DNA of 64,000 bases from Sipunculus nudus (lineage: Eukaryota > Annelida > Sipuncula > Golfingiida > Sipunculidae), in assembly GCA_026874595.1 (NCBI GenBank), contig CM049316.1, positions 47,370,695 through 47,434,694 on the forward strand, in the 5' to 3' direction. Positions 24,881-37,700 of this stretch are shown in pieces. The notes under the pieces are model-generated. The model did not search any database. It was not told the origin of the DNA and saw only the letters and a program-made list of their open reading frames with translations. The position numbers and the translations under genes are program-made. Each line of letters opens with the position of its first letter. The stretch's first letter is position 1.

Positions 24881-27592
24881 TTGCTCTGTTTAGTAAGACA
24901 GTCCGTCTCCGTTGGTCTGTTTAGTAAGACAGTCCGTCTCCGTTGGTCTGTTTGGTAAGACAGTCCGTCTCCGTTGCTCTGTTTAGTAAGACAGTCCGTC
25001 TCCGTTGGTCTGTTTAGTAAGACAGTCCGTCTCCGTTGGTCTGTTTAGTAAGACAGCCCGTCTCCGTTGGTCTGTTTAGTAAGACAGTCCGTCTCCGTTG
25101 GTCTGTTTAGAGACAGTCCGTCTTCGTTGCTCTGTTTGGTAAGACAGTCCGTCTCCGTTGCTCTGTTTAGTAAGACAGTCCGTCTCCGTTGGTCTGTTTA
25201 GTAAGACAGTCCGTCTCCGTTGGTCTGTTTAGTAAGACAGTCCGTCTCTGTTGGTCTGTTTAGTAAGACAGTCCGTCTCCGTTGGTCTGTTTAGTAAGAC
25301 AGTCCGTCTCCGTTGGTCTGTTTAGTAAGACAGTCCGTCTCCGTTGCTCTGTTTAGTAAGACAGCCAGTCTCCGTTGGTCTGTTTAGTAAGACAGTCCGT
25401 CTCCGTTGCTCTGTTTAGAAAGACAGTCCGTCTCCGTTGCTCTGTTTAGTAAGACAGTCCGTCTCCGTTGGTCTGGTTAGTAGGACAGTCCGTCTCCGTT
25501 GGTCTGTTTAGAAAAACAGTCCGTCTCCGTTGCTCTGTTTAGTAAGACAGTCCGTCTCCGTTGCTCTGTTTAGTAAGACAGTCCGTCTCCGTTGCTCTGT
25601 TTAGTAAGATAGTCCGTCTCCGTTGCTCTGTTTAGTAAGATAGTCCGTCTTCGTTGCTCTGTTTAGTAAGACAGTCCGTCTCCGTTGCTCTGTTTAGTAA
25701 GACAGTCCGTCTCCGTTGCTCTGATTAGTAAGATAGTCCGTCTCCGTTGCTCTGTTTAGTAAGATAGTCCGTCTTCGTTGCTCTGTTTAGTAAGACAGTC
25801 CGTCTCCGTTGGTCTGTTAGTAAGACAGTCCGTCTCCGTTGGTCTGTTTAGTAAGACAGTCCGTCTTTGTTGTTCTGATTGATAAGACAGTCCGTCTTCG
25901 TTGGTCTGTTCAGTAAGACAGTCCGTCTTCGTTGCTCTAGCTGTTTAGTAAGACAGTCCGTCTTCGTTGCTCTGTTTAGTAAGACAGTCCGTCTCCGTTG
26001 GTCTGTTTAGTAAGACAGTCCGTCTCCGTTGGTCTGTTTAGTAAGACAGTCCGTCTTTGTTGTTCTGTTTAGTAAGACAGTCCGTCTTCGTTGCTCTGTT
26101 TAGTAAGACAGTCCGTCTCCGTTGGTCTGTTTAGAAAGACAGTCCGTCTCCGTTGGTCTGTTTAGTAAGACAGTCCGTCTCCGTTGGTCTGTTTAGTAAG
26201 ATAGTCCGTCTTCGTTGCTCTGTTTAGTAAGACAGTCCGTCTCCGTTGGTCTGTTTAGTAAGACAGTCCGTCTCCGTTGGTCTGTTTAGTAAGACAGTCC
26301 GTCTCCGTTGGTCTGTTTAGTAAGATAGTCCGTCTTCGTTGCTTTGTTTAGTAAGACAGTCCGTCTCCGTTGGTCTGTTTAGTAAGACAGTCCGTCTCCG
26401 TTGGTCTGTTTAGTAAGACAGTCCGTCTCCGTTGGTCTGTTTAGTAAGACAGTCCGTCTCCGTTGGTCTGTTTAGTAAGAAAGTCCGTCTTTGTTGTTCT
26501 GATTGATAAGACAGTCCGTCTTCGTTGGTCTGTTCAGCAAGACAGTCCGTCTTCGTTGCTCTATGTGTTTAGTAAGACAGTCCGTCTTCGTTCCTCTGTT
26601 TAGTAAGACAGTCCGTCTCCGTTGGTCTGTTTAGTAAGATAGTCCGTCTTCGTTGCTCTGTTTAGTAAGACAGTCCGTCTCCGTTGGTCTGTTTAGTAAG
26701 ACAGTCCGTCTCCGTTGGTCTGTTTAGTAAGACAGTCCGTCTCCGTTGGTCTGTTTAGTAAGATAGTCCGTCTTCGTTGCTCTGTTTAGTAAGACAGTCC
26801 GTCTCCGTTGGTCTGTTTAGTAAGACAGTCCGTCTTCGTTGCTCTGTTTAGTAAGACAGTCCGTCTCCGTTGGTCTGTTTAGTGAGACAGTCCGTCTCCG
26901 TTGGTCTGTTTAGTAAGATAGTCCGTCTTCGTTGCTCTGTTTAGTAAGACAGTCCGTCTCCGTTGGTCTGTTTAGTAAGACAGTCCGTCTTTGTTGTTCT
27001 GATTGATAAGACAGTCCGTCTTCGTTGGTCTGTTCAGTAAGACAGTCCGTCTTCGTTGCTCTAGCTGTTTAGTAAGACAGTCCGTCTTCGTTCCTCTGTT
27101 TAGAAAGACAGTCCGTCTTCGTTGCTCTGTTTAGTAAGATAGTCCGTCTTCGTTGCTCTGTTTAGAAAGACAGTCCATCTTCGTTGCTCTGTTTAGTAAG
27201 ATAGTCCGTCTTCATTGCTCTGTTTAGTAAGACAGTCCGTCTTCGTTGCTCTGTTTAGTAAGACAGTCCATCTTCGTTGCTCTGTTTAGTAAGATAGTCC
27301 GTCTTCATTGCTCTGTTTAGTAAGATAGTCCGTCTTCATTGCTCTGTTTAGTAAGACAGTCCGTCATCGTTGCTCTGTTTAGTAAGATAGCCGGTCTTCG
27401 TTGCTCTGTTTAGAGAGAGAGTCAGTCTTCGTTGGTCTGTTTAGTGAGACAGCCCGTCTTCGTTGCTCTGGTTAATAAGACAGTCCGTCTTCGTTGCTCT
27501 GTTTAGTAAGATAGTCCGTCTCATTGCTCTGTTTGGTAAGACAGTCCGCCATAATTGGTCTGTTTTGTAAGACAGTCCGTCTTCGTTGGTCT
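24881..27592. repeat. 31 bp satellite array, about 87 units
   Basis: The unit is GTCTGTTTAGTAAGACAG followed by TCCGTCTCCGTTG. Main variant positions are GGTCTG/GCTCTG, CTCCG/CTTCG and GACAG/GATAG. Each unit contains the small inverted pair AGAC...GTCT around AGTCC. A distinctive variant block (TCTTTGTTGTTCTGATTGA) recurs at 25864, 26488 and 26988, showing multi-unit duplications of about 20 and 16 units. From about 27090 the units are mostly CTTCG and more mutated, as expected at an array edge. No open frame of note runs through it. Confidence 0.95.
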
Positions 27593-29026
27593 ATGACAAG
27601 CTGCCAAATTTACTTGCTTTGATATTTATCTATGACAAGGTGTCATGTGAACTTGCTGAGTTGCTCTATGACTAGGTCCCTAAATTAAAATTGGAAAGTG
27701 CTTCACTGTGTGTTCTTTTTATAGAAACTTCGGCCGTTGTTCAGATCGTTGTCCGCCATTCAACAGGCCGCTTAATACAGCCCAGATTTATGTGACACGC
27801 CCTATATATCATGGTATGTACGCACCGCGCAATGATTTTAATCCACGAGTACTTTTCTGTAACTGATGAATGATTTGAAAAGGTTTAATAAGCTTCCTGA
27901 TTCCCGGGAACATTCTACAAGTCAGTGCAATATTTCCTGATTCTCCACGTCCCTAATCAAAGTGCAAAATCAATACAGAGTCTGATTAATTACCACCACA
28001 TGCCTACCTACAGGTGTATTCACGGATTTTAGAAACACGTCCCTAAATTGCTGTATAATCCCTTGATGGTTCACGTTATTATTAACAGCTCCGAAGGCTA
28101 GAGGGGTTCGGGAGTAGAATGCCCCCTCACCCCCACTGGGCTCCCCATCTCCTCTTGACGTATAATGTTATATTAATGTTATATTCCAACAAAATGTCCT
28201 GTGTTTTTAGCTACTAGGTTGCGCGGCTTGCTTAGATTCAAAAGACAAATAGCGAAACCCATGGCAGCGGCAATCCTTTGATAGTATGTGTTATATTTGC
28301 CTCATTCGCATGGAATGTACACTGCAAGAACAGTTCAAACGAAAATTTCAAACGTGTACCATAAACAAAATTTACTGCTTGCTTCAAGTTAGTCCAGATC
28401 TAGGCGTTTATTTATCGCCTTATGTTCGAGTAAACGTGGGAACGGTTGACCCAGACTGCTCCAGACCTCCAGTGTATCAAATTACAAAAATAAAAGAAGT
28501 TTCATGTACAAAAAATTTATATTAATTTTTATATTCCATTGGCATACCTCCATGTTTGCATGTTTTCTTGAAACACCGGCAGCACACATGTGTGGAATTA
28601 ACGGACTTCGTTAGGGAAGTAAAGTAATATATCGTGTGTAAATGTTTTTGTACGAGGGGCCCATGTAAATTGCAGAAGTTCCCCGGGCCCAATTTCTTAG
28701 TCCTGCTGGGGATGTAATCATGCAGTAATGTTATATTATTACAATTTAACTGCTTCGTCTATTTGTCTTTTGTCAATTGTTGTAAATTTTAAGTAGAAAC
28801 TAGAAAAGTGATATCTTCCTTGAAACCGAATCAAACAACAACAGTTTATTTCCTTTCCAAAAATGTTAATCTTAGGTCACCTTGCGTATTTGTCAGTTTT
28901 AAACAAACTTTGATATATGTTAGTTCAGGTTATGTGAATTTAAAAATGAAAATGGTTGTTTCCTTTTTTTGTTTCTTATGTATGCACTTTTGTTGAAACG
29001 CCAATGAATACCTACAGTTCAGTCCA

Positions 29027-29028
<2 letters not shown>
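27593..29028. other. Spacer 3' of the satellite
   Basis: CTATGACAAG words recur twice just beyond the satellite. Short frames at 28286-28525 and 28808-28996 are unconvincing. No other structure was recognised. Confidence 0.4.

Positions 29029-29094
<66 letters not shown>
29029..29094. repeat. (TA)n microsatellite
   Basis: An uninterrupted AT dinucleotide run. Confidence 0.95.
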
Positions 29095-29098
<4 letters not shown>

Positions 29099-29419
29099 TT
29101 TTATTATCATTTATTTCGTACAAACATTGTAGATATTTATCGTGCTTAACACCAAAAAAATGTGCACAGTGAAAAGCCTTGTACTTGTTATTGTGATATC
29201 ACGGCACGTAAATGTTCTAAATCTGCCCTGTCAAAATTTGCTACATACATGTTACAATAAAGATGTTCGGTTATTTCTCTAAACAACTCTGCATGAGCAT
29301 TTTCATTATCATTAAATGAGAATCTATTTATAATCTTTTTTTTCAAATCTCTCTGTAATACAATTTGGACATTTTTTTTCATATAAAAATCCGTACTGCT
29401 CCATCATGTAGCTTGCACT

Positions 29420-29708
29420 ACTTTTTTTAAAGGATAGGTCCATGGCCTGTCTACTGATTGAAGATGAAAGTATCCATATGATAGGAAAGATATGTAATAA
29501 CTAAGCTTTCTGGATTTCAGGTTTAATATGCATGGGGTTAGAAGTAATCCAGAAGTCATGAACCTGTCTTTAAGACATAAGAGCGAATCTCTGAGGTTCA
29601 TGCGAGATTTCACCATTGTTCCATTGTGGCGCCGGCGGGGTTCGAACCAGGGACTTTCAGCTACGAAGTCGCTGACTTACCTTAACTTACCTTAACTCGC
29701 CTTAACCA
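29420..29708 (-). mobile_element. tRNA-derived SINE
   Basis: On the minus strand the head reads TGGTGGTTAAGGCG, matching the D-loop/A-box region of serine- or leucine-type tRNAs. After a GTTAAGG triplication comes GGTTCGAACCC, a full B-box. The T-arm and anticodon arm do not pair well, so this is a SINE head and not a functional tRNA gene. The body continues to an A-run (T on the plus strand, about 29422-29428), taken as the 3' tail. It abuts the last coding fragment of the LINE at 29702-32496, in the same orientation. Confidence 0.6.
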
Positions 29709-32496
29709 CCAAGACGTGTCAAAAAGGTCTCGGCAGGCATTCTGAGCAGCATAGATGAAACAAGAGAATTGTCTGAACTTTCCATAGGATGAAACATGTT
29801 CATGAAGCGCTTTTCTAATTGACATCTTAATGCTTTCTTCCCGGCTGTATTTAATACAATATATTTATGTGCTGCTAGAGGTAATTTCATAATACATCTC
29901 AAGCTTTTAATAGTGGTCAGATAGGCAATATCTTTGCTTCTGAGCTTCCAACTCTGTGAACCATAAAACAAACAGCAATATTGGAAAAATAATATATTTA
30001 ATAACTTTCTAGGAGGGTGACCAATGTTCCCTAAAACAGGGTTTACTTTCACACACACACACACACAAATCTTCTCTCTAACGGAGTGTGTCATCACTAT
30101 TTGTGAGAGAACTTGAAATATATATTCCCATTTAAGCATGTTGTGACCTAAAAAATAGTGGGATAATCCATATTTAAATTATGTCAAATTCTAAACATAC
30201 TATTTTTTGTGATTATGGAGTACACATTCCTAAACTTGCTACAGATGTTCACTAATTGCTGTTTCCCGCCTGCCGATGGTGCCAACAGCATCAGATCATA
30301 TTAGTAGACTAAGCACCCGCCCTGTTTAACTCCATTTTGTGCAAAGAAACTATCAGATGTCCGAACGTATTGACTAATTTTTACATAAAGATCGGAAATG
30401 GGTCTAACGACTACACGCGGAACCCCCTTTTTAATTAGTAAAGAAAACATTTTACCAATATTCAATCGATCAGAGGCTTTGTTGGAATCCAGGCAACAGC
30501 AATACATTTTACTGCCTCGTGATCTTTAATAAGATCCGATCTCTTTTAACACTGTTGTACACATTGTCGTGGAGTGATTCTCTTTGAATGCAAATTGTAA
30601 TTCTGACGGGCGGAAACAATTACTGTACACCTGAGATATAATTATCTCAAAGAGATTACTGATTGAGCTACTAAGCGCTATACCATGGTAATTTTCGCTG
30701 TCGTTCAAGTTTCCATTTCTGTCCTCAGGGATGGGCACAGTAACCGAGTTATTTATACAATGCGGGATATATCCATGGGGTAACATTGCAGTATACATTA
30801 AAGAAAGTAGAACGGTACATGGAGTTTTACGCTCCCGAGACAGCGGAAATCTTGCGCTTCTAAAGAAGCTACTGATTTTCACGCTGCCTGCTTTGACCGT
30901 TTATGATGCACTTATAAACACCAGGTGCTGCACATGGGCCTGTCTGCTTAAAAACTGCTGATGTGACTATCAGCCAACCAAATGCAAGTCAACAGACACT
31001 CGACAGGCATCAGGCTCCGCCCAGAAACCACGTGTAGGGCAATTCTCTCTGAGCCTGCAGCCTGTTCAAACGGTCGCCGGAGCGATGAGCTGTCACTCAA
31101 AACGAAATGAACAACATTGGCTTCGTGTAATCCTCGCTTGGCTGGAAAACCGGTTCGCTTCCACCACTGGGTCTCATCAGATTAGACCAAAATACAGTGC
31201 TCCCCTCTTGTGTAGAGATTCAGGATACAAGGTCATAACAAACAGCGCTTACGATATAGGTAGTTAGCCTATGGGTAAAGCGCTGTGTTAAGAGCGTTAT
31301 CGAGTTGAGGCATATATAATATTGTCAGAATTATTATTAAAACTATTAAGTCCACCAGATTTCCCTTTTTCAGCATATCTTTCCCTTAGCTACCTTTGAT
31401 ACCGTTGTTGTATGATCTTGACGAAGGATGTTTGAATCACGTGTAATCTTATAATGGATAGTCTCCATTAATATGGTTTTATCCTTGAAATCTGTTGCAC
31501 ATAATTTATAAAAATTTTGATATTTTTCTTGAACTTATTTGAAATATCTTTATTTGTGTTAAATCCGTTAATAATACGTCTGTGGGGTGGCTTTAACTTT
31601 TTGATTTTCGTCCACAAATTCCTGAGCAGTCCTTCGTTACAGCTATTGCCATACGACTTAAGCGTCACCTACCCTCGCCCCTCAGAAGCTGTTTACGCCG
31701 TATATGTTTGTAACATATCCAGTTCTGGGCCATCCGCTTTCTCTCTAAATATTATGTCAAATCAATGCTTTTTTACGTTCTTGTTGGGCAAACTCATGCG
31801 AGAATGGTTTTCGTGTTTTCTTTGGTAAATAAATGGGATATGCAAATTTTGAAGCTTGGAGCATGCATTAAAGTCTATCGTCACACATTCTCTCAGTAAA
31901 ATCACAGTGATTTTTGTTTTCGCACAAGGTGTTTTTACAGTAGAAAGCATCAGCTGGAATAGTTTTGTTGCAAAGTAAGCTATTTAATTGTTATTTATTG
32001 TTCAATTTATCATCATTTGTTGCCCTGTTCCAGTTTTTACCTCCAGTTATATTGTTGTTGTGATATATATTTACACCTACATGCATATGAGCATTTCATC
32101 TCTGTAAAAAATAACTTTATGATTGGAGGTATTGTCAACATCATTTATGACTTTGGCCGTTACAAGTTTATCATAGATGATACGTGAACATAAATGATCA
32201 ATTTCTGATACCAAACTATTGTCATAACTTTCATATGTAGCTAGACATTCAGCATTGTCATTATCCCATACGAAATGTTAATATAAATCCAGCACTAATT
32301 TCAATTGCTTTAAACAATTTAAATTACCCGTCGACCTGTTCAGATATACATTTAGGTCACCTGCAATTACAACTGCGTCACATGGATTCCTAAAAATTAT
32401 CTGTTGTACTACATTCAGGCATTCTAAAAGGCTAATATGCTGTGGAAAATCGTAATGTGAACTGCTTTGCATATACAAAACGTCATGAGCACACAC
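29702..32496 (-). pseudogene. Degenerate non-LTR retrotransposon (Jockey/CR1-like ORF2)
   Basis: Reading 5' to 3' on the minus strand, 32496-32278 has the endonuclease motif VVIAGDLN. 31668-31468 is the linker between endonuclease and RT (LWTKIKKL... ISNKFKK). 30882-30526 is the RT N-terminal part (ENYHGIALSSSISNLFE, then LQFAFKENHST). 30507-30301 has RT block A (CCCLDSNKASDRLN) and block B (NGVKQGG). 30300-30140 retains DLMLLAPSAGG, but the catalytic FADD before it reads Y-stop-YD. 30139-29702 is the C-terminal part (CCLFYGSQSWKL). Several frameshifts and stops separate the pieces, so it is dead. The clade call is tentative. Confidence 0.85.
30960..31450. other. Probable foreign insert between linker and RT of the dead LINE
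   Basis: About 585 bp separate the linker fragment from the RT fragment, where related elements usually have far less. The stretch is richer in GC than the LINE and shows no RT-like translation. I could not find its ends or family. Confidence 0.35.
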
Positions 32497-33807
32497 AGCG
32501 AGAAAAAAAACTAAAAATATAATCCCCTTATAACTGTCTGTCTTTCATTAAATAAAGAGAAAAAAAGTTGGTGAGCCTGTTCCACTTACGTGACGAAAGC
32601 ACATTATTATTGTATATTTAATTATATCATATCGGGTCCTACTAAACTCTCGGTTTTATTCCCTTTTTTTGATACATCATATACATTAAACATTCATTCA
32701 CATTCAAATTAATGTATGCAGGTGGCGCTCGTGAAGAAAGGTGGTGTCTGTTGAGACTGGCAATTCAAGCTGCTTTACAAGTGGTCAGGTAAAAATCTTA
32801 AAGTCATATGAACATTAAGAAAGAGAGATAAAAAAATGCCACATTTTCGCTGTATGTCTCAGGTTTGTTTAAACAACCACTGCTGTTTAGGTCTCATCTG
32901 TCCATCAGTGATTGTCCATAACTCCTGTCCGTGATTCCATCAACTTCTGTGTCCTGTCATTGATGACTGGATATGTAATGTCACATTCATTGTATAGGAC
33001 CTGTTACGAAGTTAAGTGTGGGGAACTTAAAGATACATTACATAAAAATACATAACGGGCGAATATACAAGAGCTCCAGATTACGCGTCAACTCATGCTT
33101 TGATATAAGGCTGACTGAAATATACGCCCCAAAGGACCGCGTTATAAACCCACAACATATACCCTATGTTAACAGACATATCGGAAAGCATGCCGTTTGT
33201 AACATGTAAGGCCATCTGATTACATGGAATTTAAACGCTTCACTTTGTATAACAGTTTACCCAAATGACAATTGACCTTATTAACACCATGGATATGACA
33301 CATGACTGTACGACGTGTTCTGCGGGACAGTCACCAATCAGGGCAGTACTGTTACCTTAAAATCAGAGACCAAGGCCAGTGACAGTGTAACTGACAGGCC
33401 CCGCAGGACAAGTCATTAGCTGGGTCACCCAGTTCCGTCACTAGAGGAAGCTGGACCGGAACACCAAGCCGTGGGCAGGGTGGCATGGCACACATATACT
33501 AGTCTATACTTGTCTATACCTGTCTATCTAGAGATGTTATTTCATATTTGATTATAACTGACTTAATTAACAATTTCCACAAACTGAACTTAGCGTTTTC
33601 ATATTTCTACACAGTAAATCAAATTTTGATTATTCCAAAATTGTCCAAAATGTATTCAAGTATACGATTTTCTTATTAAAATGTCACTATATGCATTTTA
33701 TAAATACATTGGTAATTTAATTCACGGGATATTCTTTGTTTTACACTGTTGAGCTAATACTGATAGAAATTAATTCTGGTCTGTTTGCATAAAGTTTTTA
33801 CCTATAT
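32497..33807. other. Spacer without supported gene
   Basis: It may hold the decayed 5' part of the adjacent LINE. Beyond an oligo-A/T tract nothing was recognised. The frame at 33018-33209 is unconvincing. Confidence 0.35.
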
Positions 33808-34757
33808 AATGCCCTTCTCACACTGGCGTGAAATGACGCGCGTCTAGTGGCGCTAATTTCAACGCCTGTTATCCCAAGGGGTTAACCCGGGTCATCGCCA
33901 GTAACCTCACTACTCTCCCAGTCTCCGCCAAGTTTTGGGAATGTTCAAAAATTTTCAATTTTAGCGCCTATAGGCGCACGTCAACGCCAATCATTTTGTG
34001 TCATCACCTATCATCGCAAGTGAACGCCTAAAAAATTGGCTGGAAAATGTTTGTTAACGCCAAAGAGGGCCCACCTTCGCCAGCAGATCTCCAAACAGCT
34101 CTGGGTCCATCCGTTGGAAGGCAATGTTATCCTCCGTTGATTCATCGGTTGCTCTCTGCCATTAAGCCATCGTATGCTCCAAGCTGATGTCGACGGGTGA
34201 GCAAGGGCTTGACCCAGCAGGTCCTGGTACGACGTTGGACTCGCGCCTTGCTCTTCCTGAAGCACCTCAGCATGACCATAATAGCTAAATCCTCCAACGT
34301 GTCATCGTCCAGAGTGTCCAAGGACTCCTCCCGCCCAATAGGCAAAACAGATGACATTGCAAGCAATAGGAAACAGCCAAAAAGACAATATGTAGTATAC
34401 GCGCCAGACGCCGACCTGAACCTTCGCAGACGATCGCGCATGCGCGAGCGCTAATATTAACCCTTGCCAACGCCTATAAAAGTCATAGCCTGTCATCTTA
34501 TGGTATATGTTGACAGGCGTTGGTTGGCGTTAAAAAAAAACAACGCGAGTCAACGTGGATCAACGCCATATTATGCAATGACTGGCGCAAATTTTGGCTT
34601 TGATCAACGTTGACTCAAGTTAATTAACGCCAGTCATCCCCAACCAACACCATCACTACTTTGCATCGCGTAAAAAACGGCGCTAACTGTTAGACAACAG
34701 GCGTTGAAGTTAGCGCCACTAGGCGCGCGTCATTTCACGCCAGTGTGAGAAGGGCAT
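33808..34757 (-). mobile_element. PIF/Harbinger-type DNA element with ~60 bp TIRs
   Basis: The left end TGCCCTTCTCACACTGGCG and the right end CGCCAGTGTGAGAAGGGCA are exact reverse complements, and the match continues imperfectly for about 60 bp (through GAAATGACGCGCG and GTGGCGCTAA). Flanking triplets are TAA on the left and TGA on the right, one mismatch from a TWA-type 3 bp target duplication. Inside, the minus strand carries a broken Harbinger transposase start. The interior is also full of AACGCC/GGCGTT words in both orientations. At 950 bp it is an internally deleted, nonautonomous copy. Confidence 0.85.
34050..34320 (-). pseudogene. Harbinger transposase N-terminal fragment, frameshifted
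   Basis: The minus strand reads WVKPLLTRRHQLGAYDGLMA, the WVRP...RR..LGAY signature near the start of Harbinger-type (HARBI1-like) nucleases. Shortly after, in another frame, it reads AFQRMDPELFGDLLAKVGP, the next conserved block. A single-base frame change near 34155 separates them. The DDE catalytic domain is absent. In the family this protein would cut at the TIRs with a Myb-like partner; neither can be made here. Confidence 0.8.
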
Positions 34758-37700
34758 GAAACATACACAGCGCCTTGTGATGTAGGACCGTGCATAACGT
34801 TCTCCATTAATTAACAACATCGTCTCAACATATAAAGAAGTTCTGCATTTGTCTGGAGAGCCAGCCGTGACCAGTTACATTAATATCTTCTGTCTTATTG
34901 TTCGGTCAATTATCGACATACGGTACATCAATGTTAACTAGAAAGTAACGTAAATTCTTTTATGTAAATATATGTAAATGTAGAACTCTTCTTTAAAGCA
35001 ACAGGTGTTGCGCTTGACATTTGACTAAATCTAGAATAACCCACACTCCTCGTCCGTCTTCTAGATGATGCGTAATTTCGCGGTACAATATATAATGAAC
35101 ACCATCATACTAGTATTTTATATACTCTCACTTTTATGACTCAGAACATGTATTATAATTTGTATTGAAAGAAGTCCCTCAGTATGATTTTAATCGGTGA
35201 CAATATGTCTTATTTCTAATTCTGGACCTAATTCAATTAATCTTTTCGTATGGTTAAACAGCAGATGAAATTTTGCGGGCTAGGCATGGGTGTAATCATT
35301 CTTCAATAAGATTTAAAAAAAGTTTGTCTCTATCGGTGATAAGAGTATGATGGCCTGAACGTTGTTCGTTCGTAATTTCAGTTATACAAAGATTATTTTT
35401 TCCTTTAGGTGACCCGTTTACCTAAATAGAACATTTATGCAAATGACGCCAAGCTAGAAGAAGAATGACCATTCTGCCATTCAAAGATGGCTTATAAAAT
35501 TTATTAAGTCAAAAGTTATAAATAACCTGTATTTGCAATGATTAAAGCACACCAGCTTATAGGGCCTAACTTTACATCAGGCGGGTCGCCAAATTAGTTA
35601 CTGAGCAGTCGTGCAGGCGATGTCGATTTCAGTCACGAATCGGATTTGAACATCACGCCAGCTAGCCCGACAATTCACCCTCCGTTCACTCAGGAATGGA
35701 GTTCGAATACCTGTTGGCGAGAGTTTCCCCTCTAATACAACACAAACCGAAATGGAAATCTCATGAAAATCAGCAGGGGGATGTATGAAAATTACCTAAA
35801 AGCACGCGTTAGATGATGGTTTCCACACAGATCTCTATGAATTTGCTAAAGAATAGACTCTCCAAAGCCTTCCCAGCAAGCCTTGCCAGGCTGTTTTCAA
35901 TAGCCAATAGGGGCAACAATTACCTGATTTTCTTAAGAGTTAAGTGCCAATATTTTCATTTATACTGAATATTAACTTACAATTTATGTCTCAACTGAGT
36001 CAACACAATTGTATTATGCATAATGTGTAGGGGTTGTTGCATGTCCTCATGCTGAACGCCGGATAACGTGGTCTGAACCACTTTGGTCAGATCTGACCAA
36101 GCTTTAGAGGGTAAACGCTCCACCTTAGGGGCTGTAACGCTAAACAAGGAAAGACAATTTAAGATTCGTTAGCGTCACAGGCCTGTAGCTACACGCCAGC
36201 CAACCAGTCCTTCAGCAGACGACAAATAGAATCTGGTTCGTCTGCTGTCGTTTCCGCGGCTCGTTATTACGCACGCGAAAGGTCGCGGCTGAACAGTGGA
36301 TATGTTGATGTCACAGATTAACCTGGACTTTTTGTCACGAGGTTCAGGAGGTTATCCGCTTCACTGTCACCAATTTATCACTCAGTAACAAGGAGAGGTT
36401 TCCATGGAGATGTAAGGAAATGCCTCTTCCATCTGTACGCACCTCTCTGACTCTCTTTAAACGCAGTCACCTACAAGAACAATAATCATTCTTAGCCATT
36501 TGGTTCACAGGCAAAACAGACTTGTTTAACCTTTATGCTTTAACGATCAAGAGACAGACGCCCTTTTCGGCAGATCAATGTATGTTTATATTTAAGTGGT
36601 TGCCTCGGTAACATGAGAGTCTGGCAACAGGTTTTCTAATTGTTAAGGTGCCGTTTCCTTTCGAACGGAATAATGCCTTCTTAATTATACTAGGAAGAAA
36701 AAATAAATTAAAGCACAAGGAATATGATGTTAAGATTGTTTTATTTTCCTGAGAGATTTCTGCTTTAATATAGAATTTAGCTGAATAATGACATAGAATC
36801 AGTGCGAATAAAAATCAAGAAAACTTTCTTTTAAAGGAAACAAGCCCCCTTTACCGAGGAAATAACACGTTTTATGTATATCCATAAGGATCGCGTGCTA
36901 ATAACTTGAGAATAATACAGCACGGGCACTTTTTTAAATATGAATGTCGGCTATCACGCAACATGTTTTGGTAGAGGACAGTGGCTGTGCTTTATAACAG
37001 GTTGTCGCGAATTTTATATCCTTTATTTGCACTGCTATGCACACTTTGATTAAATAATTTTATTCCTTTAAGAAAGACATAACAATGCATTTTTTTTATC
37101 AAACAACTGGTTTAATTATCGTTTAGAACGAACTTGAAATATATTTATGTCGCTGTGAATTTTGAGACAGCCTCCTAAAAAAGATGCCCTGTATCCCCGT
37201 GTTTAGATCGTGTCACAGGCTAATAGTCATCCTCAGTTGTAAATATGGCTTTTCACAATTAACAGAATAGTACTTCAGCCAGACCCCAAAATTTGGATCA
37301 TCGGTACCATTTTGGTGACAAATTTAACCATGTGTGGTTGATAGGTATACATGTGTAGGTAATAAAAATGCCTGATAGCAATATGAAAGTGGTAGCTTTC
37401 AGTGAATAAATGGATGTTTTATGTCGGATGACGTATATATTTTTTTCATCTCAAGGACACCGACTTCAGAGTGGTTATAAGCCCCATACTACTAAATATG
37501 CAAAAGGTATCCAGTCAAATTTGGTCTCAAATGATAGCTTAAACCTTACGCTTCAGTATGACATACTATTTATGGCCACTGGGTGTATACTGCTTAAGTA
37601 ATACATTCTTATAGTTACACTCACCCCCAGGAAAAACGACAAAGGAGTGGTTATATATATTTACTTCATACAACTTTATATGCCAAATTCTATCAAGCAA

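Noticed and set aside
24881-27592. CRISPR-like regular repeat
   Set aside because: Units are contiguous 31 bp tandem repeats with no unique spacers, in animal DNA with no cas genes.
29590-29708. tRNA-Ser/Leu gene on the minus strand
   Set aside because: A-box and B-box are recognisable, but the anticodon and T stems do not pair and a GTTAAGG triplication disrupts the fold. A SINE head fits better.
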